Assembly (NCBI RefSeq): GCF_003014735.1
Contig: NZ_PYAX01000011.1
Coordinates: forward strand, 124,001-188,000
Source of the DNA: Saccharothrix carnea
GTDB taxonomy: Bacteria; Actinomycetota; Actinomycetes; Mycobacteriales; Pseudonocardiaceae
Length of the DNA stretch: 64,000 nt
Direction: 5' to 3'
The notes beneath the pieces are model-generated. The model was not told the origin of the DNA, searched no databases, and saw nothing but the letters and a program-made list of their open reading frames with translations. Positions 26,650-36,175 of the stretch are shown piece after piece. Numbering within the stretch: position 1 is the first letter of the stretch; each line of letters begins with the position of its first letter. Both the position numbers and the translations under genes were made by a program.

Positions 26650-27348
26650 TTGCCGCCCGACCACGCCGTCCTCGCGATCGCCACCGACCCGGCCGCCGAC
26701 CTCGAGCACGGTCGGCGGCTGGTGCTGGCCGCGCTCGACGGCCTCGCCGCCACCGCGCCCGGCCACGACGCCGTGCTGCTCACCCGCCCGCCGTCGGACC
26801 GGTTCGCGGTACGGCTCACCGAAGCCGTGCACGCGTCCGCGACACCACTGCGCCTGCGGTTGGTCGTGGCGGACGGGGAGGTCTCGACGGCGCTCGCCGT
26901 GCTCGCCTCGGACGCGCTGCGGTCCGCGCACGCGTCCACCACCCGTCCCGTCACGATCGCGGTCACGGAGGGCTACGCCCGCGCTCACCCGATCGCCGAT
27001 CCCGACCGTCACCGGATCGTGCGAGTGCCGGGTGTGCCCGAGCCGGTCTGGCTGCTCGACGCCCGCGTGCCGGACACCGAGGCCCTGTTCCACGCGCTGA
27101 TGGAGGTGCCTTCGCTGCAGCGGGAGGAGACGCGCCGACTCGTGCTCGATCTGCTGCCACCGGTCATCGCCGCCGCCGTGCCGCACCACCCCAACGGCGC
27201 ATTGCACGTGAGCGGACTGTTGCTGACCTGCCTCGAACACGTGGACGGCCTGAATGCCCTCTGCCACGCTTTGCGGGTGATGGAAGGTGAGGATTCCACA
27301 CCAATGAGGCGAATAGAAACACTATTGTGGCACGAAACAAACCCCTAG
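26650..27348 (+). CDS. Degenerate cyclase-like domain fused to effector-associated domain 2 (EAD2)
   Basis: 232 residues, TTG start 3 nt after the dehydrogenase stop. Residues ~1-140 resemble the reduced nucleotide-cyclase-like domains of actinobacterial conflict proteins (HAVLAIATDPAADLEHG, LRLRLVVADGEV, TIAVTEGYARAHPIADPDRH), without clear metal-binding Asp residues. Residues ~148-232 match the N-terminal domain of both VMAP proteins: LMEVPSLQREETRRLVLDL aligns with VMARVPSLSDRAGRNLVVRM, followed by the G-L...C pattern and EGEDSTPM versus EQDSRPM. EADs link effectors to their VMAP partner, so this is the likely effector/input of cassette 1. Both domain calls were made by eye. Confidence 0.6.
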   Translation: MPPDHAVLAIATDPAADLEHGRRLVLAALDGLAATAPGHDAVLLTRPPSDRFAVRLTEAVHASATPLRLRLVVADGEVSTALAVLASDALRSAHASTTRPVTIAVTEGYARAHPIADPDRHRIVRVPGVPEPVWLLDARVPDTEALFHALMEVPSLQREETRRLVLDLLPPVIAAAVPHHPNGALHVSGLLLTCLEHVDGLNALCHALRVMEGEDSTPMRRIETLLWHETNP

Positions 27349-27432
27349 CAACCGTACCGTGTAGCCCGGAATAGGGCCTACCCGGAAGGGGTTGGAACAC
27401 TGCGCGCCGACCGCTCGGATGGGGGGCCACCG

Positions 27433-28938
27433 ATGGTCCACGTGGACGACAACGGCGGCCGAGGGCTGCTCATGTCCCTGGTCGACGTGATGGCCCGCGT
27501 CCCGAGCCTGTCCGACCGCGCCGGTCGCAACCTGGTCGTCCGGATGATGTCCGCAGAATTGCGGGAAACGCTGCTCGTCGAGGAACACCACACCGCGATC
27601 GGGCACCTGTTCAACCTGGCCGAGGTCTGCCAGCAGAGCCCGGAACGTTTATCTGCACTCATTCGTATCGTATCCCGCATCGACCACGACACCCGGGCAA
27701 TGGTTGAATTGCGCCGCGTCGTGGCCGAACTGACGCCACTCGACCTGTTCCCGACCTCCGATCGAGCAAAGCTGTTCACCTTGCTGGCTGGCGTCGTGGT
27801 ACCCGACATCGCGGACATCTACCGCGTCGTGGCCGGACCGACCGCTCCGAGCCTGTACGGGCCGACCACCTACGCCGAGGTGTTCCGGGTGCTGGAGACG
27901 CTGAACGCCGGCCCGGACGGCCTGCCGCGCCCGCTGGTGTTCGTCGAGCACATCGCCGCGCGGGTGCGCACCGAGCTGGCGATCGAGCTGCACCGGTGGA
28001 ACGAGGCGCAGGCCGTGTCGATGAACCTGCTCGCCGAGCTGACCGCGGTCCGGGAGAGCCTGCGGCCGGAGACCGCGCAGCCGCTCACCCCGGCGCCGGG
28101 CTCACCCGCCTACCTCGTGCTGCAACTGCGCCGCGAGGGGCCGACCGGCGAGGGGTTCCGGCTGTCCCACTGGCGCCAGCTCGGCCGGCCGTCGCCGTGG
28201 TCCCCGCTGCACGGCGAGGACGCGGTCGGCACCCTGGACGAGATCAAGGTGCGGGTCGCCGCGCTGATCGAGAAGGTGGAGGACGACTGGGCGCAGTACA
28301 GCCCGGACATCCGCATCGAATGGGTGCTCGACTACGAGAACCTCAACCTGGACGTGGACCAGTGGCCCTGGGAGAACGACGCGGCGCTCGCCCAGCCGAT
28401 GGGCTGCCGGTACCCCGTGGTGGTCCGCAGCCTGGAGCGGATGGCGGCGCGGAAGTACCACCGCGAGTGGCGGCAGCGCTGGGCGGAGCTGACCGGCCAG
28501 CTCGGCCGGGCCGCGGGTCTCGCGCACACGTCGACGTGCCGGGCGCTGAGCGGTACCGACGAGGGCCTGCGCGAACTGCTGACGCGGTTCAACACCGAGC
28601 GCGGGCTGGTGTCGCTGGTGCTGTCCGCGCCGCCGCGGCCGGAGAACGCGGGCCGGGACGAGGTCGCCGCCGGGGTGAAGGCCGGGGTGCCCCTGATGTT
28701 GTGGCACCGGCACGACTGCGGTTCGCCGGAGTTCTCCGACGTGGTGGAGTCGGTGCTGCACGGCCAGGACGAGCTGCACGTGCTGGAACGCGTCCGGCTG
28801 GCCCGCAACTCGGCGTACGCGGAAGGCTCCGGGCGGCGCCACGTCGGCGAAGCCCTGACGATCCTGTACGACGACCCGGAACGGATCGTCGTGCCTAGCC
28901 AACCGGGTCCACCCCGGGAAGGGGTTGCGGTCGGATGA
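27433..28938 (+). CDS. VMAP-like protein, cassette 1 (EAD2 + VMAP middle and C-terminal regions)
   Basis: 501 residues. ATG after a GGGGGG stretch. Residues ~10-95 are EAD2-like (VMARVPSLSDRAGRNLVVRM, TAIGHLFNLAEVC). Residues ~110-480 match the vWA-MoxR-associated protein core: YLVLQLRREGP, LSHWRQL, NLDVDQWPWEND, YPVVVRSLERMAARKYHREW and the C-terminal GVPLMLWHRHDCGS. In the ternary systems defined by comparative genomics, VMAP couples a MoxR ATPase and a vWA protein to effectors. Its paralogue is at 43239-44738 with the same architecture. The stop overlaps the MoxR start (ATGA). Confidence 0.82.
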   Translation: MVHVDDNGGRGLLMSLVDVMARVPSLSDRAGRNLVVRMMSAELRETLLVEEHHTAIGHLFNLAEVCQQSPERLSALIRIVSRIDHDTRAMVELRRVVAELTPLDLFPTSDRAKLFTLLAGVVVPDIADIYRVVAGPTAPSLYGPTTYAEVFRVLETLNAGPDGLPRPLVFVEHIAARVRTELAIELHRWNEAQAVSMNLLAELTAVRESLRPETAQPLTPAPGSPAYLVLQLRREGPTGEGFRLSHWRQLGRPSPWSPLHGEDAVGTLDEIKVRVAALIEKVEDDWAQYSPDIRIEWVLDYENLNLDVDQWPWENDAALAQPMGCRYPVVVRSLERMAARKYHREWRQRWAELTGQLGRAAGLAHTSTCRALSGTDEGLRELLTRFNTERGLVSLVLSAPPRPENAGRDEVAAGVKAGVPLMLWHRHDCGSPEFSDVVESVLHGQDELHVLERVRLARNSAYAEGSGRRHVGEALTILYDDPERIVVPSQPGPPREGVAVG

Positions 28939-29930
28939 ACGACGGTCACGTCTACCACGGCACGGGCGAGGTCGCGCGGACCCCGATCGCGGACCTGCCA
29001 CCGCCTCCGCCGTGGCGGACGTTCACCGGCCGGGGTGACACGGCCCGGCCCTCCGACGACGGCGGCGAGGGCGACCGCCGGGTCGGTGGCGTGCGCGCGG
29101 TCCGGCGGACACCGCACCCGGACGAGGTCGCGATGGTGAACGCCGCGATCCGGCTGCGCCGCCCGCTGCTGGTCACCGGCGCGCCGGGCACGGGCAAGTC
29201 GTCGTTGGCCTACCTGATCGCCCGGGAGCTGGGGCTGGGCCCGGTGCTGCGCTGGCCGATCACCAGCCGCACCACGCTCAAGGACGGCCTCTACCTGTAC
29301 GACGCGATCGCGCGGGTGCAGGCGGTGGGTGCGAACGACCCGGACTCCGGGATCGGCGACTACGTCCACCTCGGGCCGCTGGGCACCGCCCTGCTGCCCT
29401 ACGACCTGCCGCGCGTGCTGCTCATCGACGAGCTGGACAAGGGCGACATCGACCTGCCCAACGACCTGCTGAACACGTTCGAGGAAGGCGAGTACGAGAT
29501 CCCGGAGCTGGTCCGGTACGCCAAGCACCGCGACGAGGTGGAGGTGCTGACCGCCGACCGCGGGTACACCGCGACCGTGCACCACGGCGTCGTGCGCTGC
29601 CGCGAGTTCCCGATCGTGATCATCACCAGCAACGGCGAGCGCGAGTTCCCGCCCGCGTTCTTGCGCCGCTGCCTGCGGCTGCACGTGAAGCAGCCCGGCA
29701 AGGAGCAGCTGGGCGAGATGGTGGCGGTGCACTTCGGCGACGCGCACGGCGTCGACGTGGCCCGGCTCATCTCCGACTTCCTGGCCCACCGCGCCAACGT
29801 CGGCACCGTGTCGGCCGACCAGCTGCTCAACGCCGTGCACCTGGCGACGTCCGGGTCGTACCAGCCGGACGAGGAGTGGGCCGAGCTGCTCGAGGCGATC
29901 TGGCACCCGTTGTCCGCGGAGGCCGGATGA
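28935..29930 (+). CDS. MoxR-type AAA+ ATPase, cassette 1
   Basis: 331 residues. Walker A GAPGTGKSS, Walker B VLLIDELDKGD and sensor-1 region VIITSNGEREFPPAFLRRC define a MoxR-like AAA+ chaperone. The first ~65 residues hold a short family-specific leader (HVYHGTGEVARTPIADLPPP) conserved in the second cassette. It overlaps VMAP upstream and the vWA protein downstream by 4 nt each (ATGA), indicating stoichiometric co-translation. Predicted to remodel the complex of its two neighbours using ATP. Confidence 0.9.
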   Translation: MNDGHVYHGTGEVARTPIADLPPPPPWRTFTGRGDTARPSDDGGEGDRRVGGVRAVRRTPHPDEVAMVNAAIRLRRPLLVTGAPGTGKSSLAYLIARELGLGPVLRWPITSRTTLKDGLYLYDAIARVQAVGANDPDSGIGDYVHLGPLGTALLPYDLPRVLLIDELDKGDIDLPNDLLNTFEEGEYEIPELVRYAKHRDEVEVLTADRGYTATVHHGVVRCREFPIVIITSNGEREFPPAFLRRCLRLHVKQPGKEQLGEMVAVHFGDAHGVDVARLISDFLAHRANVGTVSADQLLNAVHLATSGSYQPDEEWAELLEAIWHPLSAEAG

Positions 29931-32900
29931 CCGGACCGCGGGCCGAGCCGTCTGCCGGTGAGGTGCTGCTGCAGCACCTGGACGCGACCGACAGCCGGGT
30001 GGAGGTGCTGCGCACGGCGGACCTGACCTTGCGCGAGGTCCGGGATTCGCTGTGGCTCGCCGGCGCGCTGCGCCCACCCCTGCCCGAGCCGGCCGCGGAG
30101 CCGTCCCGGGCCGCCGACGACCCGCGTGACGATGAACCACCCGCCCCACCGCCGTCCCCCGACGAACCGCCGCCGGACGTGCCGCGGCCCGACGCCGAAC
30201 CGGGGTCGGAGGCGGAGCCCGAGCCGCCGCGGACCGAGCGGTGGACGCAGACGCCGACCACGCTGTCGCGGGCCGACCCGGTGCTCGCGGTGGGTGGCAC
30301 GGTCAGCGCGGTGTCGGCGTGGCCGACCGTGCCCGCGTTGCCGGAACGCCGCGGGATCAGCCGCGCGTTGCGGCCGTTGGCGCGCCGGCAGCCGTCGCCC
30401 CGGCTGAAGGCGCTGGATGAAGAGGCGACCGCGGTGCGTGCCGCGCGGGACGGGCTGTGGCTGCCGGAGTGGCGTGCCGCGCCGTGGCGGCGGTTCGAGG
30501 TGGCGCTGGTGGTCGACACGACCGTGGCGGCCGAGCTGTGGCGGCAGACCGTGCGCGAGTTCCGCGTGCTGCTGGAGCGGCAGGGCGCGTTCCGGGACGT
30601 GCGGACCTACGAGCTGGACAGCTCGCGCACGGCGGCGCGGGACGTGACGCTGCGGTCGGAGGGCGGCGCGGAGCACAGGTGGCGCTACCTGGTCGAGCCG
30701 ACCGGCAACCGGATCGTCCTGGTGCTCACCGACACCATCGGCCGTGCCTGGCACAGCGGCGCGGTCGGGCACGTGCTGCACGCGTGGGGCCGGTCGATGC
30801 CGGTCGCCGTGGTGCAGACGCTCGCGCAACGGCTGTGGTCGTGGGGCGGCCTGCCGACCAGGCGGATGCGCCTGTCCGCGCCGACGCCCGGCGCGCCGAA
30901 CCGGCGGCTGCGCGTCGCGGACGCGTCCGGCGGCGGGATGGCGGTGCCGGTGCTCGGCCTGTCCGCCGAGTGGATGGCGGGCTGGGCGAGGCTGCTCACC
31001 GCGCCGGGCTCGGAGTGGGTCGAGACGACGGCCGCGCTCGTCACGCCGCAGACCGCGCCGCCACCCGAGCGCGAAACCGACGAGGAGCCGTCGACCGCGG
31101 CCGAACGGGTGCTGAAGTTCCGCACATACGCGTCGGTGGACGGGTTCCAGCTCGCCGGCCTGCTCGCCGCGACACCGCTGAGCCCGCAGCTGATGGGCCT
31201 GGTACAGCGCGTGCTGCTGCCCGGCTCGGACCTGTCGGCGTTGGCCGAGGTGATGCTCGGCGGCCTGATGACCCGGCTGCCCGAGGCGAACGGCGCGACC
31301 GACGCGGTGGCCTACGACTTCGACGCCGGTGTCCGGGAGGAGCTGCTGGCCACCTCGCGGCGCTCGGACACCGCCCGGGTCGCGCGTGTGCTGGACGAGT
31401 ACGCGGGCGCCGAGAACGAGGCGCTGCGCAACTACCGGTTGGCGCTGGACGAGCCGGACCACACCGCGCCGCCGGAGCCCTCGCCGGAGAACGTGCCTTA
31501 TCTGAAGGTCCAGGAAGCGGTGTTCCGCGCACTTTCCGGCCCATACGCTCGCAGGTCACAGCACATCCGACGGGTGCTGGGCCTGGACGGGGGGACCCGC
31601 GCCACCACCGGCGGAGTCCCGGACGGCACACCGAACCAGGAGAGCAACTCTGTGACGAACACCGACACCCGACGGCCGGCGCAGGCGGTCGGGTCGCTGC
31701 CGCGCGAAGGAGAAGACGTGAACGCTCCCGGTAGCCCCCTGTTCACCGGCGAGCGGCTGGCCGGTTCCACACAGCCGCAGGTGTGGGGTCACGTGCCGTT
31801 GCGCAACCCGGACTTCGTCGGCCGCGACGAGCTCCTGGAGCAGCTCCGCCTCCGCCTGAGCGAGGCGGGACCGACCGCCGTGCTGCCCGAGGCGCTGCAC
31901 GGCATGGGCGGTGTCGGCAAGTCGCAGACCGTGGTCGAGTACATCCACCGGCACGCCTCCGAGTACGAGGTGGTGTGGTGGATCTCCGCCGAGCAGCCGG
32001 CCCAGATCAAGTCCGGTTTCGTCGAGCTGGCCAAGAAGATCGGCGTCGCCGCCTCCGGTTCGGCCGAGACCGCGGTGCCCGCCGTGCTGGAGGCGCTGCG
32101 CCTCGGCGAGCCCTACCGCCGCTGGATCCTGGTGTTCGACAACGCCGACCGGCCGCAGGACGTGCGCCAGTACTTCCCGGCGGGCAACGGCCACATCGTC
32201 GTCACGTCCCGCAACTCCGAGTGGGGCGGCTTCGCCCGGCCGGTCGCGGTCGACCTGTTCACCCGCGAGGAGAGCATCGAACTGCTCCACCGCCGCGCCG
32301 GTGACCTGGACGACGCCGAGGCCGACGCGCTGGCCGAGGCGCTCGGCGACCTGCCGCTGGCCGTCGAGCAGGCCGCCGCGTGGCGCGCGCAGACCGGCAT
32401 GCAGGTCTCGGAGTACCTGCAACTGCTGGAGCAGAACCGCACCGAGCTGCTGGAGGCGGGCACGTCCAGCGAGGACCAGCTGCCGGTCGCGGCGGCGTGG
32501 AACGTACCGCTCAACCGCCTCAAGCACGACCACCGGGCGGCGTTCCAGTTCCTCCACGTCTGCGCGTTCTTCGGGCCGGAACCCATTTCGCAGAAGCTGT
32601 TCCGCGGCGTTCGCGGCCTGACCGTGCCGGACGCGCTGCGCGATGCGCTGAACGACCCGATCAAGCTCAGCCGGGCGATCCGCGAGATCAGCCGGTACAG
32701 CCTGGCCAAAATCGACCACCGCAACAACGCGCTGCAGCTGCACCGCCTGGTGCAGACGGTGATGAAGAACCGGTTGAACCAGGAAGAGCAGGACATGATG
32801 CGGCACGCGGTGCACGTGCTGCTGGTCAACGGCGACCCTGGTGACCCCGACGCGTCGACCAACTGGCCGCGCTACGCCGAGCTCCTGCCGCACGCCCTGG

Positions 32901-34252
32901 TGTCCAAAGTGGTCGACTGCCAGGACAGGTGGGTCCGCGTGCTGGTGCTCAACCTGGTCCGCTACCTGCTCAACTCCGGCGACTTCGGCGGCGCTCGCGA
33001 CCTGGCGGGCCAGGCGTCGGAGTCGTGGCGCAAGACGTTGGGCGAGAGGGAGTTCGACACGCTGGAGGTCACCCGCCGGTACGGCATCTCGCTGCGCAGG
33101 CTGGGCCGGATCGAGGAGGCCCGCGCCCTGAACCAGCGGACCTACGAGCTGTTCCGCGAGGTCGTCGGCGACGACCACGAGGGCATGCTGAACATGCTCG
33201 ACACGCTGGCCCTGGACCAGCGCGCGCAGGGCGTGTTCGGCGAGGAGCTGCTGACCAGGCAACGCGTGTACGACCGCGCCGTCGAGATCCTGGGCGAGGA
33301 CGACCCGCAAACCCTCAGCTACGCCAACAACCTCGCCAGCCTGCTGCGGCTGATGGGCGACTACGACGCGGCGCTCACCCTCGACCGGGACACCCTCCGC
33401 CGCCGGGAGGCGGTGCTCGGCTCCGACCACCCGCTCACGTTCTCCTCCCACAACAGCGTGTGCATGGACCTGCGCGAGCTGGGGCACTACGTCGACGCCG
33501 CGCGACGGCAGGAGGAGAAGCTCGCGCAGCAGCGGGAGCTGTTCGGCGACGACCACCCGCAGGTGATCGGTGCGTCGCGGAACCTGTCGGTCGCGCTGCG
33601 CAAGGCGGGTGAGCACACCCGGGCGAAGGACCTGATCGAGGACTGCATCCGGCGCTACCGCAGGCGCAACGGCGACGAGCACATCGACACCGCCACGGCG
33701 TGGATGAACCTGGGCACCGACCTGCGGCACCTGGGCGAGCTGGACCGGTCCTCGGAGTTCTCGCGGCGCGGCTACGACACGCTGCGGCGCATCCTGGGCA
33801 GCAGCCACCCGTACACGCTCATCGCCGGCATGAACCTGGCCGTGACGCACCGCCTGCGCGGCGAGGTCGACGCGGCGAAGGCCCTCAACCAGGAGACGCG
33901 CGCGAAGTTCACCGAGGTGTTCACCGCCGACCACCCGTTCACCCTGGTGGCGGCGACGAACCTGGCCAGCGACCTGGCCGCGGCCGGCGACACCGCGGCG
34001 GCCAAGGCGTTGGACGAGGACACGTTGGAGCGCTCCACGCGGGTGCTGGGCGCGGAGCACCCGTCGACGCTGGCGGTCGCGTTGAACCTGGCGCTCGACC
34101 TCGGCGCGCTCGGCGACGAGAACGCGGCCGCGGTGCTGCACGCCCGCACCGTGGCGAGCTACCGCAAGGTGTTCGGCGAGGAGCACCCGGGCACGATCGC
34201 GGCCACCCAGTACACGCGGGCCAACTGCGACACCGACACCATGCAGTTCTGA
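29927..34252 (+). CDS. vWA-like + NB-ARC + TPR giant protein (FxSxx-COOH-system TPR type), cassette 1
   Basis: 1441 residues. The start overlaps the MoxR stop. Order: N-terminal VLRTADLTLREVRDSLWLAG; Pro/Glu-rich linker; a SAV_2336-like vWA domain from ~185 (WRRFEVALVVDTT, Asp197); NB-ARC from ~640 with P-loop GMGGVGKS (Lys665) and WILVFDNAD; then ~10 tetratricopeptide repeats from ~1000 to the end (HPFTLVAATNLASDLAAAGD and similar). The vWA metal motif is degenerate (DTTVA rather than DxSxS), unlike the paralogue. The family co-occurs with FxSxx/HExxH RiPP genes, as it does here. The stop is 4 nt from that of the convergent hydroxylase. Confidence 0.85.
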   Translation: MTGPRAEPSAGEVLLQHLDATDSRVEVLRTADLTLREVRDSLWLAGALRPPLPEPAAEPSRAADDPRDDEPPAPPPSPDEPPPDVPRPDAEPGSEAEPEPPRTERWTQTPTTLSRADPVLAVGGTVSAVSAWPTVPALPERRGISRALRPLARRQPSPRLKALDEEATAVRAARDGLWLPEWRAAPWRRFEVALVVDTTVAAELWRQTVREFRVLLERQGAFRDVRTYELDSSRTAARDVTLRSEGGAEHRWRYLVEPTGNRIVLVLTDTIGRAWHSGAVGHVLHAWGRSMPVAVVQTLAQRLWSWGGLPTRRMRLSAPTPGAPNRRLRVADASGGGMAVPVLGLSAEWMAGWARLLTAPGSEWVETTAALVTPQTAPPPERETDEEPSTAAERVLKFRTYASVDGFQLAGLLAATPLSPQLMGLVQRVLLPGSDLSALAEVMLGGLMTRLPEANGATDAVAYDFDAGVREELLATSRRSDTARVARVLDEYAGAENEALRNYRLALDEPDHTAPPEPSPENVPYLKVQEAVFRALSGPYARRSQHIRRVLGLDGGTRATTGGVPDGTPNQESNSVTNTDTRRPAQAVGSLPREGEDVNAPGSPLFTGERLAGSTQPQVWGHVPLRNPDFVGRDELLEQLRLRLSEAGPTAVLPEALHGMGGVGKSQTVVEYIHRHASEYEVVWWISAEQPAQIKSGFVELAKKIGVAASGSAETAVPAVLEALRLGEPYRRWILVFDNADRPQDVRQYFPAGNGHIVVTSRNSEWGGFARPVAVDLFTREESIELLHRRAGDLDDAEADALAEALGDLPLAVEQAAAWRAQTGMQVSEYLQLLEQNRTELLEAGTSSEDQLPVAAAWNVPLNRLKHDHRAAFQFLHVCAFFGPEPISQKLFRGVRGLTVPDALRDALNDPIKLSRAIREISRYSLAKIDHRNNALQLHRLVQTVMKNRLNQEEQDMMRHAVHVLLVNGDPGDPDASTNWPRYAELLPHALVSKVVDCQDRWVRVLVLNLVRYLLNSGDFGGARDLAGQASESWRKTLGEREFDTLEVTRRYGISLRRLGRIEEARALNQRTYELFREVVGDDHEGMLNMLDTLALDQRAQGVFGEELLTRQRVYDRAVEILGEDDPQTLSYANNLASLLRLMGDYDAALTLDRDTLRRREAVLGSDHPLTFSSHNSVCMDLRELGHYVDAARRQEEKLAQQRELFGDDHPQVIGASRNLSVALRKAGEHTRAKDLIEDCIRRYRRRNGDEHIDTATAWMNLGTDLRHLGELDRSSEFSRRGYDTLRRILGSSHPYTLIAGMNLAVTHRLRGEVDAAKALNQETRAKFTEVFTADHPFTLVAATNLASDLAAAGDTAAAKALDEDTLERSTRVLGAEHPSTLAVALNLALDLGALGDENAAAVLHARTVASYRKVFGEEHPGTIAATQYTRANCDTDTMQF

Positions 34253-34256
34253 GGTC

Positions 34257-36002
34257 TCAGCGGACGTCGGTGGGGCTGGTGGCCCGGTCGAACCAGGTCG
34301 CCAGCTCCACCGGTGGCGGTGCGGCGCCCGTGCGCACCGCCGTCGCGTGGTGCACCGCCCGGACCAGCTCGGGGTGGTGGCGCAGCACGGCGGAATCGAG
34401 CGAGAGCCCCAGGCCCGCCCACGCGCTGAGGTCGTGCGGCGTGGTGCGCAGCCGCGCGGCGTAGCCCTCGGCGGCGGCCTCCCGTTCACCGCGCAGGTAC
34501 GCGAAGTCGGGTCCGTCGCGGTGCGGCACCCGGTCGAACTCGTCGGGTTCCAGCACGCGCAGCCGCAGCAGCGCGGTGAGCAGGGATTCACCCGAACCGG
34601 TCGTCGGCACGACCGCGCCGGGCACTCGCGCGTCCTCGGCGAACGGTCGGCGGTCGAGCCACGCCGCGACCGCGTCCCGCACCGCGCGGGGGTCGGGCCG
34701 CACGTGCCGCAGCCGCCACGTGATGGCGTGTTCGGCGGTGATCTGCTCGACCGCGGCGGCCACGTCCGGCGGCACGTCCCCCAGGTCGCACGCCGCGAGC
34801 CGCACGGCCACCGCCGCGACGAACTCCCGTCCGAGGTCGGTCAGGTCGACGAAACCGCGCAGGGAGTCCACCGCCAGGCCGACCTGGCGCGCGCGGTAGG
34901 CGAGGCTGAACTCGGCGCGCCGGGCCAGGGCGGTCGGTACGAGACCGCGTTGGCCGTGCCAGAACTCCACCACGCTGACGAACGCGTAGACGCCGTGCAG
35001 CAGCCCGTCCACCGGGCGCGGGTCGTCCCGCCACGGGGCGTAGTGCCGCGGCGTGGCGTCGGAGGTGTGCAGCCCGACCAGGTCGAGCAGGGCGTTGACC
35101 TTCGAGTGCTGCAACTCGTGCACGAGCGCTTCGGCGAACTCCGTCGCGGACCGCTTGGGCGACAAGGCGATCGCGCCGAACGCCGCCGAGGAGGACGCCG
35201 CGAACACGTCCCGCCGCGAGTCCAGCGGCACGACCGTCGACAGGCCCGCCGACAGCTCCTCCGCCGAACCGGGGTGCCGGGCGGTCAGCAGTTCCCAGGC
35301 CTCGTCGAGGTACTTGCGCCACTCGTCCCACTCGCTGTCGCTCAACGGGTCGGGTGCCACCGGCCCGCCGAACTCCCGGTACGGCCCGAGGTCGTCCACC
35401 ACGACCTCGACCGCGTGCCCGCGCGCGGAGCTGCGGTGCCGTCGCACGGCCCGCCACTCGACCGGCCCCGGCACCTCGATCGTCGTGCCCGACGCGGAGT
35501 TGACGACCCGCGCCTGGCCCACCGGGAAGCGCCCGGACAACCGGTACGCGCCCACCGTGGGCAACGTGACGGCGCCGTGCACCACGGGGACGGTCAACGC
35601 GCACGGCCGCCCACCGCGGACCGCCGCCGCGGCGGCGACGGCGTGGAACCAGCCGACCTCCGACCACAGCGGAGTGGCGTCCACCGCGGTGCCGAGCACC
35701 TGGCGCAGGGCGCGGGTCAGCCAGACGCCCACCGAGTGGTGCATCAGGACTTCTTCCACCACGTCCGGCGCGATGTGCTCGACTTCGGCCAACAGCGTCC
35801 ACGCACCGTCGATGTCGGCGAACGGGCCGAGCCGTGACGTGACCGGGGAAGCAGCTTCCAGGAAAGCGCGCAGGCGGAGCTTGCGGACGCTGTACTGGGT
35901 TCTCCGCAAAATTGCCATTCCCGCCGCGGAGACGGCTCCCGAGCAGATCTCGTCGAACACGAAGCGGGGCAAGCGGTGGGTGCTCAGCCCGAGTGGGTTC
36001 AT
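34257..36002 (-). CDS. HExxH-motif putative peptide beta-hydroxylase (aKG-HExxH type), cassette 1
   Basis: 581 residues. The signature is LVHELQHSKVNALLDLV (His295, Glu296, His299) followed by HYAPWRDDPRPVDGLLHG and FVSVVEFWHGQ, the pattern of the HExxH family tied to FxSxx-type RiPPs, considered alpha-ketoglutarate-dependent peptide beta-hydroxylases. The N-terminus (LPRFVFDEICSGAVSAAGM, ILRRTQYSVRKLRLRAFL) is shared with the paralogue. Its ATG overlaps the stop of the small peptide gene (ATGA), marking that peptide as the substrate. No radical-SAM FxsB partner is present. Confidence 0.85.
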   Translation of the reverse strand: MNPLGLSTHRLPRFVFDEICSGAVSAAGMAILRRTQYSVRKLRLRAFLEAASPVTSRLGPFADIDGAWTLLAEVEHIAPDVVEEVLMHHSVGVWLTRALRQVLGTAVDATPLWSEVGWFHAVAAAAAVRGGRPCALTVPVVHGAVTLPTVGAYRLSGRFPVGQARVVNSASGTTIEVPGPVEWRAVRRHRSSARGHAVEVVVDDLGPYREFGGPVAPDPLSDSEWDEWRKYLDEAWELLTARHPGSAEELSAGLSTVVPLDSRRDVFAASSSAAFGAIALSPKRSATEFAEALVHELQHSKVNALLDLVGLHTSDATPRHYAPWRDDPRPVDGLLHGVYAFVSVVEFWHGQRGLVPTALARRAEFSLAYRARQVGLAVDSLRGFVDLTDLGREFVAAVAVRLAACDLGDVPPDVAAAVEQITAEHAITWRLRHVRPDPRAVRDAVAAWLDRRPFAEDARVPGAVVPTTGSGESLLTALLRLRVLEPDEFDRVPHRDGPDFAYLRGEREAAAEGYAARLRTTPHDLSAWAGLGLSLDSAVLRHHPELVRAVHHATAVRTGAAPPPVELATWFDRATSPTDVR

Positions 36003-36175
36003 GGGTTGAACTGCTCCTGGACCGAATCACCGAACCCACCCAACCGGAACCGGTCGAGCGTGCGGTGAACGGCCTGGTGGAGCGCGGTGTCGTGCAGCGT
36101 TCTCATCTCGGACAACGAGGTCGAAGCGAGATCCAACAAGTCCGAGGACAGTTCTGCTGGTGTTTCCACGGTCAT
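35999..36175 (-). CDS. 58-residue RiPP-like precursor peptide, cassette 1
   Basis: ATG at 36175 with GGGAGG ten nt upstream; a longer in-frame extension lacks such a site. The peptide opens MTVETPAELSSDLLDLAS, has a helical middle (LHQAVHRTLDRFR) and ends GFGDSVQEQFNP. The motif GD-x-VQEQF is shared with the second cassette's peptide near its C-terminus, the likely modified core. It overlaps the hydroxylase start. There is no Cys. Beta-hydroxylation of residues in the VQEQF region is inference from the enzyme family. Confidence 0.78.
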   Translation of the reverse strand: MTVETPAELSSDLLDLASTSLSEMRTLHDTALHQAVHRTLDRFRLGGFGDSVQEQFNP

